Positions 17,960 through 29,387 of a stretch of DNA of 64,000 bases are shown piece by piece (the first letter of the stretch is position 1; each line of letters opens with the position of its first letter). Below the pieces are notes generated by a model, which was given only the letters and a program-made list of their open reading frames with translations, ran no database searches and was not told the origin of the DNA. This DNA is from Corynebacterium halotolerans (GTDB taxonomy: Bacteria > Actinomycetota > Actinomycetes > Mycobacteriales > Mycobacteriaceae): contig NZ_JVMD01000015.1 in NCBI RefSeq assembly GCF_001056295.1, positions 248,001 through 312,000 on the forward strand, in the 5' to 3' direction. A program made the translations under genes and the position numbers.

Positions 17960-20900
17960 TGGCGGGTACGAAGGTGGCGGGCCCGATGGTGGCCCCGCTG
18001 TCGGGTTTGGCCCAGGTGGTGGCGGGGGAGCCGCAGCTGCGGGGCGTCGTCAAGCATCTCGGTGACGCGGAGCTGCACCTGACCGGCAACGACCGCGTCC
18101 GCCCCCACCTGATTGCGGCGATGGCCGCGAAGGTCCCCGTGCTCGCGGTGACCGCGACGGGGCGCGAGGCGGAGGATCTGACGGCGGAGCTGCGCGCGAT
18201 GCTCGGCGACGGCGCGGCGATGTTCCCGTCGTGGGAGACGCTGCCGCACGAGCGCCTGTCGCCCGCGGTCGACACCGTGGCCACGCGCCGGGCGGTGCTG
18301 TCCGGGGTGAAGTCGGGGAAGGTGCGCGTCGTCGTCGCGGCGGTGCGCTCGCTGGTGCAGCCGGTGCTCGACGACGGCGCGGGGCCGATCCGCATCGCCG
18401 TCGACGAAGAGGTCCCGGATCTGCCGGAGAAGCTCGAGCGCCACGGGTACTCGCGCGTCGACATGGTCGGCCGGCGCGGGCAGTTCGCCGTGCGCGGCGG
18501 CATCGTCGACGTGTTCCCGGCGACGGCGGACAACCCGGTCCGCGTGGAGCTGTGGGGCGACGAGGTCACCGAGCTGCGCCTGTTCTCCGTCGGCGACCAG
18601 CGCACCATCCCGGAGCAGGAGGGCGCCGGGCCGATCGAGGTCGTGGAGGTCCACGCCTGCCGGGCCCTGCTTCTCGACGACGCCGTCCGCGCACGCGCCG
18701 GGGAACTGGCGAAGGAGCGTTCGGGTGACGTCCAGGAGATGCTCGTGCGCATTTCCGATGGGCAGTGGGTCGACGGCATGGAGGCCCTCATCCCGCTGCT
18801 GACCGACCGCCCGCTGGTGCCGCTGCCCGAACTGATGCCCGAAAACGCCCACACCCTGCTGTGCGGGCCCGAGCGCATCCGGTCGCGCGCGGCGGATCTG
18901 ATCGTCACCGGCGACGAGTTCATGGCCGCTGCCTGGGAGACCGCGGCGATGGGCGGCGGCGCGCCGATCCCGGCCGACGGGCTGGAGGCCAGCGCCTACC
19001 GCGACCTCGACGACGTGCGACGCTCCCCCTGGTGGTCGATTTCCCCGCCCGGCATGCTCGACGGCGGCATCACCGAAGACGACGTGCTGCCGCTGACCTA
19101 CGAGCCCGGCCCCGAACCGCGCGGCGACCTCAAGGCCATCGGCGCGATGATGGCCCAGTTGCGCGAGGCCACGGTCGACGGGCAGCGCGTGGCCTACATC
19201 GCCGGGACGCCGGCCGGCGTGCGCCGCCAGGCGGAGAAGTTCCGCGAAGCGGGCATCGCCTGCCGCATCGCCACCGGCCCGGAACAGCCCGAGCCGGGGC
19301 GCATCACCGTCTACCAGGGCGTCAGCCACGGCGGCCTGGTGTTCCCGCGCACCGACGGCGGGGCGCTGACGCTCATCGCCGAAGCCGACGTCACGGGAAA
19401 CCGCGTCACCGACATCGGCGGCGGCCGCCGCAAGCCGTCCAAGCGGCGCAACCGCGTCGACCCGCTGGCGCTGGAGGCCGGCGACTACGTCGTGCACGAC
19501 ACCCACGGCATCGGGCGCTTCGTCAAACTCACCGAACGCACCATCGGCACCGGCGACGACCAGGCGCGGCGGGAATACGTCGTGCTCGAGTACGCCTCCG
19601 GCAAGCGCGGCGGGCCGCCCGACCAGCTCTACGTGCCCATGGAGAGCCTGGACCAGCTGACCCGCTACGTCGGCGGCGAGAAGCCCACCCTGTCGAAGAT
19701 GGGCGGCTCCGACTGGAAGACCACCAAGCGCAAGGCCCGCGGGGCGGTGCGCGAAATCGCCGAGGAGCTGGTCAAGCTCTACGCCGAGCGGCAGGCCGCG
19801 CCGGGCCACGCCTTCGCGCCGGACTCGCCGTGGCAGACGGAGATGGAGGACAACTTCCCCTTCGCCGAAACCGAGGACCAGCTCACCGCCATCGCCGAGA
19901 TCAAGGCGGACATGGAGAAGCCGGCGCCGATGGACCGCGTGCTCATCGGCGACGTCGGCTACGGCAAGACCGAGGTCGCCCTGCGCGCCGCGTTCAAGGC
20001 GGTGCAGGACGGCCGCCAGGTCGCCGTGCTCGTGCCCACCACGCTGCTGGCGCAGCAGCACCTGGCCACGTTCACCGAGCGAATGGAGGGCTTCCCCGTC
20101 ACCATCCGGGGCCTGAGCCGCTTCACTCCCGCGCGCGAGTCGAAGGAGATCATCAAGGGGCTGGCCGAGGGCACGGTCGACATCGTCATCGGCACCCACC
20201 GACTGCTGCAGACGGGCGTGTCGTGGAAGCAGCTGGGCCTGGTCATCGTCGACGAGGAGCAGCGCTTCGGCGTCGAGCACAAGGAGCACATCAAGGCGCT
20301 GCGCAATCACGTCGACGTGCTGACCATGTCGGCGACGCCGATCCCGCGCACGCTGGAGATGTCGATGGCCGGCATCCGCGAGATGAGCCAGATCCTCACT
20401 CCACCCGAGGACCGCCACCCGGTGCTGACGTACGTCGGCGCGCAGTCCGACAAGCAGATCGCCGCGGCGATCCGACGCGAGCTGCTTCGCGACGGCCAGG
20501 TGTTCTACCTGCACAACAAGGTCAGCACCATCGACAAGGCCGCGCAGAAGGTCCGCGACCTGGTGCCCGAGGCGCGCGTGGTGGTGGCCCACGGCCAAAT
20601 GGGCGAGGAAATGCTCGAGCGCACGGTCCAGGGTTTCTGGGACCGCGAATTCGACGTGCTCGTGTGCACGACCATCGTGGAAACCGGCCTGGACATCGCC
20701 AACGCCAACACCCTGATCGTGGAAAACGCCCACCACATGGGCCTTTCGCAGCTGCACCAGCTGCGCGGCCGCGTGGGCCGGTCCCGCGAGCGCGCGTACG
20801 CGTATTTCCTGTATCCGGCGGATCAGACTCTGACGGAGAATTCCTACGACCGGTTGGCCACCATCGCGCAGAACAATGATCTCGGCGCCGGAATGGCCGT

Positions 20901-21579
20901 CGCGATGAAGGATCTGGAAATGCGCGGGGCGGGAAATGTGCTCGGCGCGGAACAATCCGGACACATTTCCGGCGTCGGTTTCGACATGTACGTCCGATTG
21001 GTCGGCGAAGCCGTCGCGGCGATGAAGGCCGTCGCCGACGGCGAAACGCCCGACGCTTCCGCGCAGGAACCGAAGGAAATCCGCATCGATTTGCCGGTTG
21101 ACGCGAACATCCCGGCCTCCTACGTCGATTCCGAGCGGTTGCGCCTGGAGGCGTACCGGAAATTCGCGTCGGCGCAGGCCATGGAGGACATCGACGTCGT
21201 CCTGGACGAGCTGGTCGACCGTTATGGAGAGCCGCCGATCGAGGTGCAGCGCCTCGCGGCGATTTCGCGCCTGCGAATCATTTGCCGCGAGTTCGGCGTG
21301 CATGAAGTTCAAACGGCCGGTTCTCACATTAGGATAGGTCCCATGGAGCTCGCCGATTCGAAACAGGTGCGGTTGAAGCGCCTGCATCCGCAATCGACGT
21401 ATCGGGCCGCATCGCGGACCGTTTCCGTGGCGGTTCCGAAGGAAGGGAAGGGTTTGCGGGCCAAGCCCGTGCGCGATGTCGCGCTCGTGCAATGGGTCGC
21501 CGATTTCCTGACCGGGATGGCGGGCATCCCCGTCATGGACATCGTCGGCGGCGCCCCCGGCGGAAAGGATCGGAAATGA
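17959..21579 (+). CDS. mfd: Transcription-repair coupling factor
   Basis: A 1206-aa ATPase that removes stalled RNA polymerase at DNA lesions and recruits UvrA. Domains in order: UvrB-like N-terminus (GTR/LTGND segment, [15 protein letters not shown]), RNA polymerase-interaction domain around residue 505-590 ([14 protein letters not shown]), and superfamily 2 translocase motor with Walker [16 protein letters not shown] (~residue 660), [12 protein letters not shown] and [12 protein letters not shown]. The TRG region comes next, then the C-terminal UvrA-binding domain ([14 protein letters not shown]). Full length for the family. It is followed by mazG with an ATGA overlap. Confidence 0.97.
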   Translation: MAGTKVAGPMVAPLSGLAQVVAGEPQLRGVVKHLGDAELHLTGNDRVRPHLIAAMAAKVPVLAVTATGREAEDLTAELRAMLGDGAAMFPSWETLPHERLSPAVDTVATRRAVLSGVKSGKVRVVVAAVRSLVQPVLDDGAGPIRIAVDEEVPDLPEKLERHGYSRVDMVGRRGQFAVRGGIVDVFPATADNPVRVELWGDEVTELRLFSVGDQRTIPEQEGAGPIEVVEVHACRALLLDDAVRARAGELAKERSGDVQEMLVRISDGQWVDGMEALIPLLTDRPLVPLPELMPENAHTLLCGPERIRSRAADLIVTGDEFMAAAWETAAMGGGAPIPADGLEASAYRDLDDVRRSPWWSISPPGMLDGGITEDDVLPLTYEPGPEPRGDLKAIGAMMAQLREATVDGQRVAYIAGTPAGVRRQAEKFREAGIACRIATGPEQPEPGRITVYQGVSHGGLVFPRTDGGALTLIAEADVTGNRVTDIGGGRRKPSKRRNRVDPLALEAGDYVVHDTHGIGRFVKLTERTIGTGDDQARREYVVLEYASGKRGGPPDQLYVPMESLDQLTRYVGGEKPTLSKMGGSDWKTTKRKARGAVREIAEELVKLYAERQAAPGHAFAPDSPWQTEMEDNFPFAETEDQLTAIAEIKADMEKPAPMDRVLIGDVGYGKTEVALRAAFKAVQDGRQVAVLVPTTLLAQQHLATFTERMEGFPVTIRGLSRFTPARESKEIIKGLAEGTVDIVIGTHRLLQTGVSWKQLGLVIVDEEQRFGVEHKEHIKALRNHVDVLTMSATPIPRTLEMSMAGIREMSQILTPPEDRHPVLTYVGAQSDKQIAAAIRRELLRDGQVFYLHNKVSTIDKAAQKVRDLVPEARVVVAHGQMGEEMLERTVQGFWDREFDVLVCTTIVETGLDIANANTLIVENAHHMGLSQLHQLRGRVGRSRERAYAYFLYPADQTLTENSYDRLATIAQNNDLGAGMAVAMKDLEMRGAGNVLGAEQSGHISGVGFDMYVRLVGEAVAAMKAVADGETPDASAQEPKEIRIDLPVDANIPASYVDSERLRLEAYRKFASAQAMEDIDVVLDELVDRYGEPPIEVQRLAAISRLRIICREFGVHEVQTAGSHIRIGPMELADSKQVRLKRLHPQSTYRAASRTVSVAVPKEGKGLRAKPVRDVALVQWVADFLTGMAGIPVMDIVGGAPGGKDRK

Positions 21580-22631
21580 CCATCATCGTGTTGGACCCGC
21601 GGTTCCCCACCGCCATCCCGCTCGAGGCGGCGGGCCTGCTGACGGGGCAGGTGGCGTACACCGAGGAGGTGCCGATCCGCGTCCGATGGGCCATCGCCGA
21701 CGCCGGCGGGCATTCCGTGGCCGACGCCGAGGTGCTGGTCACCACCGACGTGGAGAACGACGAGGTGCTGGACCGAATGGCCGCGGGGGAGAAGGTCTAC
21801 GACGTCGGGCTCGGCGTCGCCCCGAATCCGCCGGCGGCGATCGAGGCCGCCGCACCGGCCGCGGCCATCGGAACCGGGGCCGGGGCGCCGTCGCAAAGCA
21901 ATGGCCCGGGGGAGGCGGAGGAACCCGCGGCCGCCGCCCAGCCGGGGGACTGGGCACAGCCGGGGCCCGATCAGCGGGCGGAGGCCGCGTCCCAGTGGCA
22001 GGAGACCCCGCGGGAGGCGACGGGCCCGGGAGCCGCAGGGGAGCGGTTCCCGCGGTTGGCCGAGGCCATCGACGTCATGGCCGCCGCCCGCCGCACCGGC
22101 GAATGGGAGGCCGGGCAGACCCACGCCAGCCTGCTGCCGTACCTCATCGAGGAAGCCTTCGAGTTCATCGACGCCGTCGGCGAGGGCGGCGACATCCGCG
22201 GCGAACTGTCGGATCTGCTGCTGCAGGTGCTGTTCCAGGCGGAGGTCGCCGAGGACTTCGACATCGAGGACGTCGCCGCGGCCTTCGTGGACAAGATGCG
22301 CCGCCGCAAGCCCTACCTCTTCGACGGCTCGCGCGACACCGGCGAGGGCGCGGAACTGATGCCGCTGGAGGAGCAGGAGGCCGCCTGGGACGCCGGCCGC
22401 GGCGGCCCGCGCTCGCAGCCCGCCCAGTACCTGCCGGCGCTGTCGCTGGCGGAGGAGGCCATCCGCCGCGCCCGTCGCATGGGCCTGGCCGACTCGGACA
22501 TCCCGGTCGATCTCATGTGCCCGACTCCGGGGTTGGAGCTGGAGTCCGGCTCGGAGGCCCGCACCCGCTTCGTCGCCCGCGAATTCCTGGCGTACCTGGA
22601 CACCCTCGATACCGACGAAACGCCGGAGTGA
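21576..22631 (+). CDS. mazG: MazG family nucleoside triphosphate pyrophosphohydrolase
   Basis: A 351-aa enzyme hydrolysing (d)NTPs to NMP and PPi, probably as a house-cleaning function for damaged nucleotides. The MazG motifs [10 protein letters not shown] and [17 protein letters not shown] lie at residues ~190-225. The first ~75 residues ([18 protein letters not shown]) resemble the N-terminal part of the actinobacterial MazG proteins. Between them is a ~70-residue Ala/Pro/Glu-rich low-complexity linker, which contains a copy of the CGTCGCAAAGC motif. ATG 21576 overlaps the mfd stop (ATGA); the same gene order occurs in mycobacteria. Confidence 0.9.
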   Translation: MTIIVLDPRFPTAIPLEAAGLLTGQVAYTEEVPIRVRWAIADAGGHSVADAEVLVTTDVENDEVLDRMAAGEKVYDVGLGVAPNPPAAIEAAAPAAAIGTGAGAPSQSNGPGEAEEPAAAAQPGDWAQPGPDQRAEAASQWQETPREATGPGAAGERFPRLAEAIDVMAAARRTGEWEAGQTHASLLPYLIEEAFEFIDAVGEGGDIRGELSDLLLQVLFQAEVAEDFDIEDVAAAFVDKMRRRKPYLFDGSRDTGEGAELMPLEEQEAAWDAGRGGPRSQPAQYLPALSLAEEAIRRARRMGLADSDIPVDLMCPTPGLELESGSEARTRFVAREFLAYLDTLDTDETPE

Positions 22632-22677
22632 CCAGCTAGTTCCCCACTTGGCGGGCTGATCCGTAGGATTGGCTCCC

Positions 22678-23565
22678 GTGTCCGACTTCGCTGATTCACG
22701 TGGCGGCGGCCGACGCGGCCGGAGCCGCGCCGTGCCGTCCTGGTCCGGCGATCCCCGGGGGAGGTCGGGGCGGAAGGGCGGCAAGGATCGGCGGTCCAGG
22801 GGCTGCGGCTGCCTCGGCTTCACGACGATCGCCGTGATCGCCGTCATCGCGATGGTCGGGGCGATGACCATGTTCGCGGGCCCGGTGAAGCTGCCCTTCA
22901 CCATGCAGCCGATCCCGGACAACGTGCCGCCCGCCGCCGCCGAGCCCGCACCGCGCATCGACGTCCACGCCCCGGGCCGCACCGCCGACCAGCTGACCGA
23001 ATGGGCGAAGCCCATCGCGGCGTCGACCCGCATCCCCTCCGCGGCGCTGCGCGCCTACGGCAACGCCGAGGTCCTCGCCGCCGAATCGTGGCCGGGATGC
23101 CACCTGTCGTGGAACACGCTGGCCGGGCTCGGCCAGGTGGAGACGCGCCACGGCACGTACACCGGCGACTGGCTCAAGCCCGCCGAAATCCAGGCCGACG
23201 GCGTCGTCCGCCCGTCGATCATCGGCGTGCCGCTCGACGGATCGCCCGGCTTCGCGGAGATCCGGGACACCGACGGCGGCGAACTCGACGGTGATTCCGA
23301 ACACGATCGGGCCGTGGGACCGATGCAGTTCATCCCGGAAACGTGGCGCCGGTACGGAATCGACGCCAGCGGCGACGGCGTCGCCGACCCGCACAACATC
23401 GACGACGCCGCGGCCTCCGCCGCCCGCCTGCTGTGCTCCGGCGGCCGGGATTTGTCCACGCCGGAGGACTGGACGTCGGCGATCCGGTCCTACAACCAGT
23501 CCGACGAATACGTCCGCGACGTCCGCGACGCCGCCGCCAACTACGCGCTGAACCAGCCGGCCTGA
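22678..23565 (+). CDS. Membrane-anchored lytic murein transglycosylase
   Basis: A 295-aa protein. A basic, Gly/Arg-rich cytoplasmic start precedes one membrane segment (FTTIAVIAVIAMVGAMTMFAG, residues ~45-66). An extracytoplasmic domain follows with the MltB/SLT features SWNTLAGLGQVETRHGTY (catalytic Glu in QVE), GPMQFIPETWRRYG and AIRSYNQSDEYV. It should cleave glycan strands in peptidoglycan. GTG 22678 follows TAGGAT by 8 bases (leaderless type). An in-frame TTG at 22669 overlaps that box. It occupies the place of the mycobacterial LpqU gene between mazG and eno, but is membrane-anchored rather than a lipoprotein. Confidence 0.85.
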   Translation: MSDFADSRGGGRRGRSRAVPSWSGDPRGRSGRKGGKDRRSRGCGCLGFTTIAVIAVIAMVGAMTMFAGPVKLPFTMQPIPDNVPPAAAEPAPRIDVHAPGRTADQLTEWAKPIAASTRIPSAALRAYGNAEVLAAESWPGCHLSWNTLAGLGQVETRHGTYTGDWLKPAEIQADGVVRPSIIGVPLDGSPGFAEIRDTDGGELDGDSEHDRAVGPMQFIPETWRRYGIDASGDGVADPHNIDDAAASAARLLCSGGRDLSTPEDWTSAIRSYNQSDEYVRDVRDAAANYALNQPA

Positions 23566-23709
23566 CCGCGGCGGCGCCCGCGGCGGCCGGGCCGTCGCAA
23601 AGCGGCCCCCGATCCGGGGCTCCGGGCGCCGGTTCCCGCAGCGGCGCGATCCGCGCAAACGTGCCACAATCTATGTCATGTGGCCGGAACGGTTCCGGCG
23701 GAAAGGTGA

Positions 23710-24993
<1,284 letters not shown>

Positions 24994-25014
24994 GCCGCTC
25001 CGCCGCCCCCCCCG

Positions 25015-25108
25015 CCGCGTGACGGTGGGGGCGGGCACGGCGGAATCCGGCCGAGTGACGGCCGCCGCCCCAACCGCGTGACGGTGGGGCGGGCACGGCG
25101 GAATCCGG
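25015..25108. repeat. Pair of ~35-bp direct repeats after eno
   Basis: 25015-25050 and 25074-25108 are nearly identical (CCGCGTGACGGTGGGG... ending GGCGGAATCCGG), differing by one G. They sit between the eno stop and its terminator and may reflect duplication of a former terminator or 3' UTR. Confidence 0.7.
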
Positions 25109-25112
25109 TCGG

Positions 25113-25149
25113 AAAAGGGGCCGGGTCGTTCATCGACCCGGCCCCTTTT
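25113..25149 (+). terminator. Rho-independent terminator after eno
   Basis: A perfect 16-bp stem (AAAAGGGGCCGGGTCG with CGACCCGGCCCCTTTT) and a 5-base loop. Its T-rich arm on the + strand suits termination of eno, and the A-run also makes it bidirectional. It lies just ahead of the next gene's leaderless promoter. Confidence 0.9.
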
Positions 25150-25178
25150 CGCGTGGGCCGCCGGGTATGCTTCCGGGC

Positions 25179-25742
25179 ATGGGAACAACAGCGCGTGGCC
25201 GCCGAGGGCGAGGGGGAAGCGCCGCGACTGCGTCGGATCGGCGGGGCGCCGGGGGGTTGTCGTCGCTGACGACGGGCCAGACGCTGACCATGGCCCTGCT
25301 GCTGGTGTTCCTGGTGCTGACGTTGGCCATGCCGCTGCGGACCTTCGCCGAACAGCGCGCCGAACTGGCGAAGACCAGGGAGAACATCGCGCGGATGGAG
25401 GAGCGGACTCGCCAGCTGCAGGCGGAGAAGGACCGTTTCTCCGACCCGGGGTACGTGAAGGAGCAGGCGCGGATCCGACTCGGGCTGGTCGAGGAGGGCG
25501 AAACCCCGTTCCGCATCATCGACCCGGCGCTGGGGGCGGGCCCGGGCGAGGAACCGGTGGGCACCGAGGCGCCGCCGGCGAAGCCGTGGTACGCGCAGTT
25601 GTGGGATTCGGTGTCGGTGCCCCCGCAAAAGGAGAAGCCGGCGAACCCCGCGCGCGACGAGGCGACGCGGCCGGATCGGCTGCCCACCGTGCCCGAGCCC
25701 GCGCCGGAGCCGCAACCCGACGCCGGGCCACCGCCGCAGTGA
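25179..25742 (+). CDS. FtsB/DivIC-like septum formation protein
   Basis: A 187-aa bitopic membrane protein of the divisome. Cytoplasmic N-terminus (~30 residues, basic), one membrane helix (ALLLVFLVLTLAMPL), then a coiled coil (EQRAELAKTRENIARMEERTRQLQAEKDRFSD) and the conserved YVKEQARIRLGLVEEGE. The C-terminal ~75 residues are Pro/Glu-rich. TATGCT lies 7 bases before ATG 25179, indicating a leaderless start; ATG 25167 overlaps that box. The position after eno matches mycobacterial Rv1024. It should bridge FtsL and FtsQ at the septum (family knowledge). Confidence 0.87.
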   Translation: MGTTARGRRGRGGSAATASDRRGAGGLSSLTTGQTLTMALLLVFLVLTLAMPLRTFAEQRAELAKTRENIARMEERTRQLQAEKDRFSDPGYVKEQARIRLGLVEEGETPFRIIDPALGAGPGEEPVGTEAPPAKPWYAQLWDSVSVPPQKEKPANPARDEATRPDRLPTVPEPAPEPQPDAGPPPQ

Positions 25743-25815
25743 CCGTATTTTTGAAATGACCGTGAACAATCGTGACACACCCCGGCCGTCCGCGGCGGGG
25801 ACAGGAGGATCCGCC

Positions 25816-26346
25816 ATGACCGTCGACCCCGCCGATTTGGAGGCCGTGGCCGAACAGCTGGGCCGCACCCCGCGTGGCGTGCTGGAGATCTCCTACCGGT
25901 GCCCGGACGGCGCGCCCGGCGTGGTGAAGACCGCGCCGCGCCTGGATGACGGCACGCCGTTTCCGACCCTGCACTACTTGACCGATCCGCGCCTGACCGC
26001 CGAAGCCTCGCGCCTGGAGGTCGCCGGCGTGATGCGCGACATGTCGGCGCGCCTGCTGGAGGACGAGGAGCTGGCGGCGGATTACCGCGCCGCCCACGAG
26101 CATTACCTGCGCGAGCGCAACGCCATCGAGGATCTGGGCACGGATTTCTCGGGCGGCGGCATGCCCGATCGGGTGAAGTGCCTGCACGTGCTCATCGCGT
26201 ACGCGCTGGCGGAGGGCCCGGAGCATTTCCGGCTGGGCACCGAGGCCGTGGCGCTGGCGGCCGAGGGCACCGGCCTGCGCGGCACGGCGATCCCGGCGGA
26301 TTGGCCGACGTGCGCCGAGCTCGGCATCGAGAGGGGCGACGGATGA
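25816..26346 (+). CDS. DUF501 domain protein
   Basis: A 176-aa protein filled by DUF501 (LGRTPRGVLEISYRCPDGAPGVVKTAPRLDDGTPFPTLHYLTDP...). The function is unknown across actinobacteria. ATG 25816 is preceded by ACAGGAGG seven bases upstream, which decides it over the in-frame ATG at 25756. Its last codon overlaps the ppx start (ATGA). The conserved eno-divIC-DUF501-ppx order suggests a housekeeping role. No membrane segment is visible. Confidence 0.85.
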   Translation: MTVDPADLEAVAEQLGRTPRGVLEISYRCPDGAPGVVKTAPRLDDGTPFPTLHYLTDPRLTAEASRLEVAGVMRDMSARLLEDEELAADYRAAHEHYLRERNAIEDLGTDFSGGGMPDRVKCLHVLIAYALAEGPEHFRLGTEAVALAAEGTGLRGTAIPADWPTCAELGIERGDG

Positions 26347-27356
26347 CCCGCTTCGGGGCCGTGGACTGCGGCACGAACTCGATCCGCATGCTCATCACCG
26401 ACGTGCGCCGCGGCGACGACGGCGTGCTGGAGCTGACCGAGCTGCACCGCGTGATGGAGATCGTCCGCCTGGGCGAGGGCGTGGACGCCACGGGCCGGTT
26501 GGCGGATGCCGCGCTGGAGCGCGTCCGCGGGGCCCTGACGCATTACGCCGACCTGATGCGCGCCGAGGGCGTGGAGGCCGTGCGCATGGTGGCGACCTCC
26601 GCCTCGCGCGATGCGTCGAACCGCGACGAGTTCTTCGCCATGACCCGCGAGATCCTCTCCGATTGGGGAGTGGAGGCGCAGGTCATCTCCGGCGACGAGG
26701 AGGCGGCGCTGTCCTTCCGCGGGGCGGTCGACGACTTCCACCCGGAGGAGGGCCCGTTCTGCGTCATCGACGTCGGCGGCGGGTCGACGGAGGTGATCGT
26801 CGGCGATTACGACGGCACGGTGCACGGGGCGCTGTCGGTGCCGATGGGCAGCGTCCGCCTGACGGAGCGGTTCCTGGTCGATTCCCCGCCGCCGCCGGAC
26901 CAGGTGGAGGCGGCGCGGCGCTACGTCGCGGACCAGACCAAGCGGGTGCTGGAGTCCGTGCCGCTGGCCGGCGCCCGCACGATCGTCGGCTGCGCGGGCA
27001 CGTTCACCACGCTGACGGCGCTGGCGCAGGGCCTGGAGACCTACGACCCCTCCGCGATCCACCTGTCCACGCTGCGTTTCGGCGCGCTGCGGTCGCTGAA
27101 CCAGTCGGTGCTGGACACCGACCGCCGGACGCTGGCGGAGAACCCCGTCATGCACCCGGGCCGCGCCGACGTCTTCGCCGGCGGCGTCGTGGTCATCGAC
27201 GGCCTGATGGACATGTTCGAGGCCGCCAACGCCGAGGCGAAGGAGAAGGGCACCCGCGACGCCGTGCCCCTCGAATTCCACGTGAGCGAGAAGGATATCC
27301 TGGATGGCATCGTCGCCGGCCTGGTCGACGAGCGCCTGGCCCGCGCGCAGGGTTAG
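26343..27356 (+). CDS. ppx: Ppx/GppA family exopolyphosphatase
   Basis: A 337-aa member of the ASKHA phosphotransferase superfamily: DCGTNSIRMLI (phosphate-1 loop), TSASRDASNRDEF, VIDVGGGSTEVIVG (phosphate-2 loop) and a C-terminal helical part. It should degrade inorganic polyphosphate and/or pppGpp, modulating phosphate storage and stringent signalling. It is the short single-domain form typical of corynebacteria. Translationally coupled to DUF501 by an ATGA overlap. Which substrate it prefers cannot be read from sequence. Confidence 0.9.
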   Translation: MTRFGAVDCGTNSIRMLITDVRRGDDGVLELTELHRVMEIVRLGEGVDATGRLADAALERVRGALTHYADLMRAEGVEAVRMVATSASRDASNRDEFFAMTREILSDWGVEAQVISGDEEAALSFRGAVDDFHPEEGPFCVIDVGGGSTEVIVGDYDGTVHGALSVPMGSVRLTERFLVDSPPPPDQVEAARRYVADQTKRVLESVPLAGARTIVGCAGTFTTLTALAQGLETYDPSAIHLSTLRFGALRSLNQSVLDTDRRTLAENPVMHPGRADVFAGGVVVIDGLMDMFEAANAEAKEKGTRDAVPLEFHVSEKDILDGIVAGLVDERLARAQG

Positions 27357-27461
27357 GCCCCGTCCGGCGCCGCGCGGGCGCCCGCTTTCCGGCCCGGTCG
27401 GACGGGTTCCCCGCGACTTCTTGCTTTGCGACGGCCCGCGTTGGGCGTGGGACGTCGTCAA

Positions 27462-27535
27462 GCCCCCGTGGCCCAATTGGCAGAGGCAGCGGATTTAAAA
27501 TCCGCGAGTTGCGAGTTCGAGTCTCGCCGGGGGCA
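27462..27535 (+). tRNA. tRNA-Leu(TAA) with short variable arm
   Basis: Perfect acceptor stem GCCCCCG / CGGGGGC, anticodon arm GCGGA-TTTAAAA-TCCGC (anticodon TAA) and T-arm GCGAG-TTCGAGT-CTCGC. The variable region is only GAGTT, class I size, whereas leucine tRNAs normally have a long arm. CCA is not encoded. A strong terminator follows at once. Confidence 0.88.
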
Positions 27536-27543
27536 CCGCGCGC

Positions 27544-27585
27544 GAAAGCCCCGGACCGGTGCGATGTCACCGGGCCGGGGCTTTC
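27544..27585 (+). terminator. Terminator of tRNA-Leu
   Basis: GAAAGCCCCGG pairs with CCGGGGCTTTC, with an inner CCGGTG/CACCGG stem. It starts nine bases after the tRNA end and is also positioned to end the convergent aldehyde dehydrogenase transcript. Confidence 0.85.
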
Positions 27586-27684
27586 GTGCGTGGGCCGGGC
27601 GGGCGTCAGCCCGGGGCGGGGGCGGACGTCAACTGCGCGGGGCGAGCGTGCGCACGAACCGCCCGCGGTCGACGCCGCGCCCGC

Positions 27685-29277
27685 CTACGGCAGGATGCCG
27701 AACTTCTTGCCCAGCTTCAGGGCGGTGGTGAAGACCTTCGCGTAGGTCTCGCGCTCCAGCACCGGCATCGAAATCGGCGAGAGGCGCTGGACGGTGACGG
27801 TCTGGGCGTCGGTGTACTTCAGCAGGCCCTCGGCGCCCTGGCGGCGGCCGACGCCGGACTCCTTGAAGCCGCCCATCGGGGCGTCGACGGAGGCGAAGGT
27901 GGCTGCGAAGCCGTCGTTGACGTTGACGGAACCGGCGTGGATCTTCGGCGCCAGATCCTTCGCGCGCGACGGCGAGCACCACAGCGAGGCGTTGAGGCCG
28001 TAGCGGGAGTCGTTGGCGCGGCGGATGGCCTCCTCGGCGTCGGCGACGCGCTGCACCACGACCACCGGGCCGAAGACCTCCTCGGTGAGCAGCTCGACGC
28101 CCTCGGGGACGTCGGTGAGCACGGTCGGCTCGTAGAACAGGGGGCCCAGGTCCGGGCGGGCGCGTCCGCCGGCCAGCACGGTGGCGCCGGCCTCGACGGC
28201 GTCGTGGACCATCTTCTGCACGATGTCGAACTGGCCCTGCGACTGCAGCGACCCCATCTCGACGTCCCAGCCGTAGCCGGGGCCCAGGCTCATGGCCTTG
28301 GTGCGGTCGGCGAAGGCCGGCACGAACTCGTCCCACACGGCGTCGGCGACGTAGATGCGCTCGATGGACACGCACAGGTGGCCGGAGTTGGTGAAGCACG
28401 CGATGCGGGCGCCCTCCACGGCCTGGCCGACGTTGGCGTCCTCGGCGACGATCATCGGGTTCTTGCCGCCGAGCTCCGCGGAGAAGCCGATCAGGCGCTC
28501 GCCGCACTGCTTGGCCAGCGAGCGGCCGGTCTCGGAGGAGCCGGTGAACATGAGGTAATCGGCGTTGGCGACGATCGCCTGGCCCACGACGGAGCCGGGG
28601 CCGGGCACGACCTGGACCACGTCCTCGGGCAGGCCCGCGCGGTAGAGCAGGTCGACGGCCATCAGCGCGGAGAACGGCGTGGTGGAGTCGGGCTTGAGCA
28701 CGATCGCGTTGCCCGCCATGACCGCGGCGACGGCGTCGGAGACCGCCAGCGTCAGCGGGTAATTCCACGGGCTGATCACGCCGACGACGCCCTTGGGGTG
28801 GTGGTGCACCGTGGTCGGGCTGAGCACCGGCAGCGCGCCGTGGGCCTTCGCCGGCTTGAGCAGGTCCTCCGCCTGGTTGCCGTAGTAGCGGGCGGTGATG
28901 GCCACGTGGAGGACTTCCTCGAACGCCGAGGCGCGGTTCTTGCCGGTCTCCGCCTGCACGACGTCCATCAGCTGGTCCTGGTGGGTGAGCACCAGGTCGT
29001 GGAAGCGGTGCAGGACCTCGCGGCGCGAGGCGACGGGCACGCGCGCCCATGCGGCCTGCGCGAACCGGGCGCGGTCGAAGGCCCGCTCGACGTCGGCGGC
29101 GTCGCCGACGGGGATGTCCGCCAGCGGTTCGCCGGTGAAGGGGGAGGAGATGGTGCGGGTTTCGGACCCCGCGACGGAGGCGCGCTTGAGCAGCCGTTCG
29201 ACGACGTCGGGCGTCAGGGGATTGCGGATGTCCTGCGCGCCGGTGGCGCGCTCGGTCTCGGTCGTGGTCGCGTTCAT
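27685..29277 (-). CDS. gabD2: Succinate-semialdehyde dehydrogenase (GabD2 type)
   Basis: A 530-aa aldehyde dehydrogenase. Visible motifs: ISPWNYPLTLAVSDAVAAVM (cofactor fold), FTGSSETGRSL, the general-base Glu in ELGGKNPMIV, and the catalytic Cys in SGHLCVSIERIYV, a variant of the usual GQxC typical of GabD2-type enzymes. The C-terminal EVFGPVVVVQRV and SVNVNDGF are conserved. It should oxidise succinic semialdehyde to succinate with NADP, linking 2-oxoglutarate or GABA breakdown to the TCA cycle; substrate assignment is by family resemblance. Monocistronic; no regulator nearby. Confidence 0.88.
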   Translation of the reverse strand: MNATTTETERATGAQDIRNPLTPDVVERLLKRASVAGSETRTISSPFTGEPLADIPVGDAADVERAFDRARFAQAAWARVPVASRREVLHRFHDLVLTHQDQLMDVVQAETGKNRASAFEEVLHVAITARYYGNQAEDLLKPAKAHGALPVLSPTTVHHHPKGVVGVISPWNYPLTLAVSDAVAAVMAGNAIVLKPDSTTPFSALMAVDLLYRAGLPEDVVQVVPGPGSVVGQAIVANADYLMFTGSSETGRSLAKQCGERLIGFSAELGGKNPMIVAEDANVGQAVEGARIACFTNSGHLCVSIERIYVADAVWDEFVPAFADRTKAMSLGPGYGWDVEMGSLQSQGQFDIVQKMVHDAVEAGATVLAGGRARPDLGPLFYEPTVLTDVPEGVELLTEEVFGPVVVVQRVADAEEAIRRANDSRYGLNASLWCSPSRAKDLAPKIHAGSVNVNDGFAATFASVDAPMGGFKESGVGRRQGAEGLLKYTDAQTVTVQRLSPISMPVLERETYAKVFTTALKLGKKFGILP

Positions 29278-29387
29278 GGCCGCGATGGTACGCGGCGACG
29301 GCCCCGCCGGGGCCGTTTCGCTTTACGACGTATCGCGCACAGCCGTCAGTTCTCCGTGTGGCCGAGGCGGCGTCCCGTTTGGCGCCG

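Noticed and set aside
17497..21492. 1331-codon open frame antisense to mfd
   Set aside because: High GC leaves antisense frames open; the + strand frame encodes a complete Mfd with all motifs and no family signature appears on the antisense.
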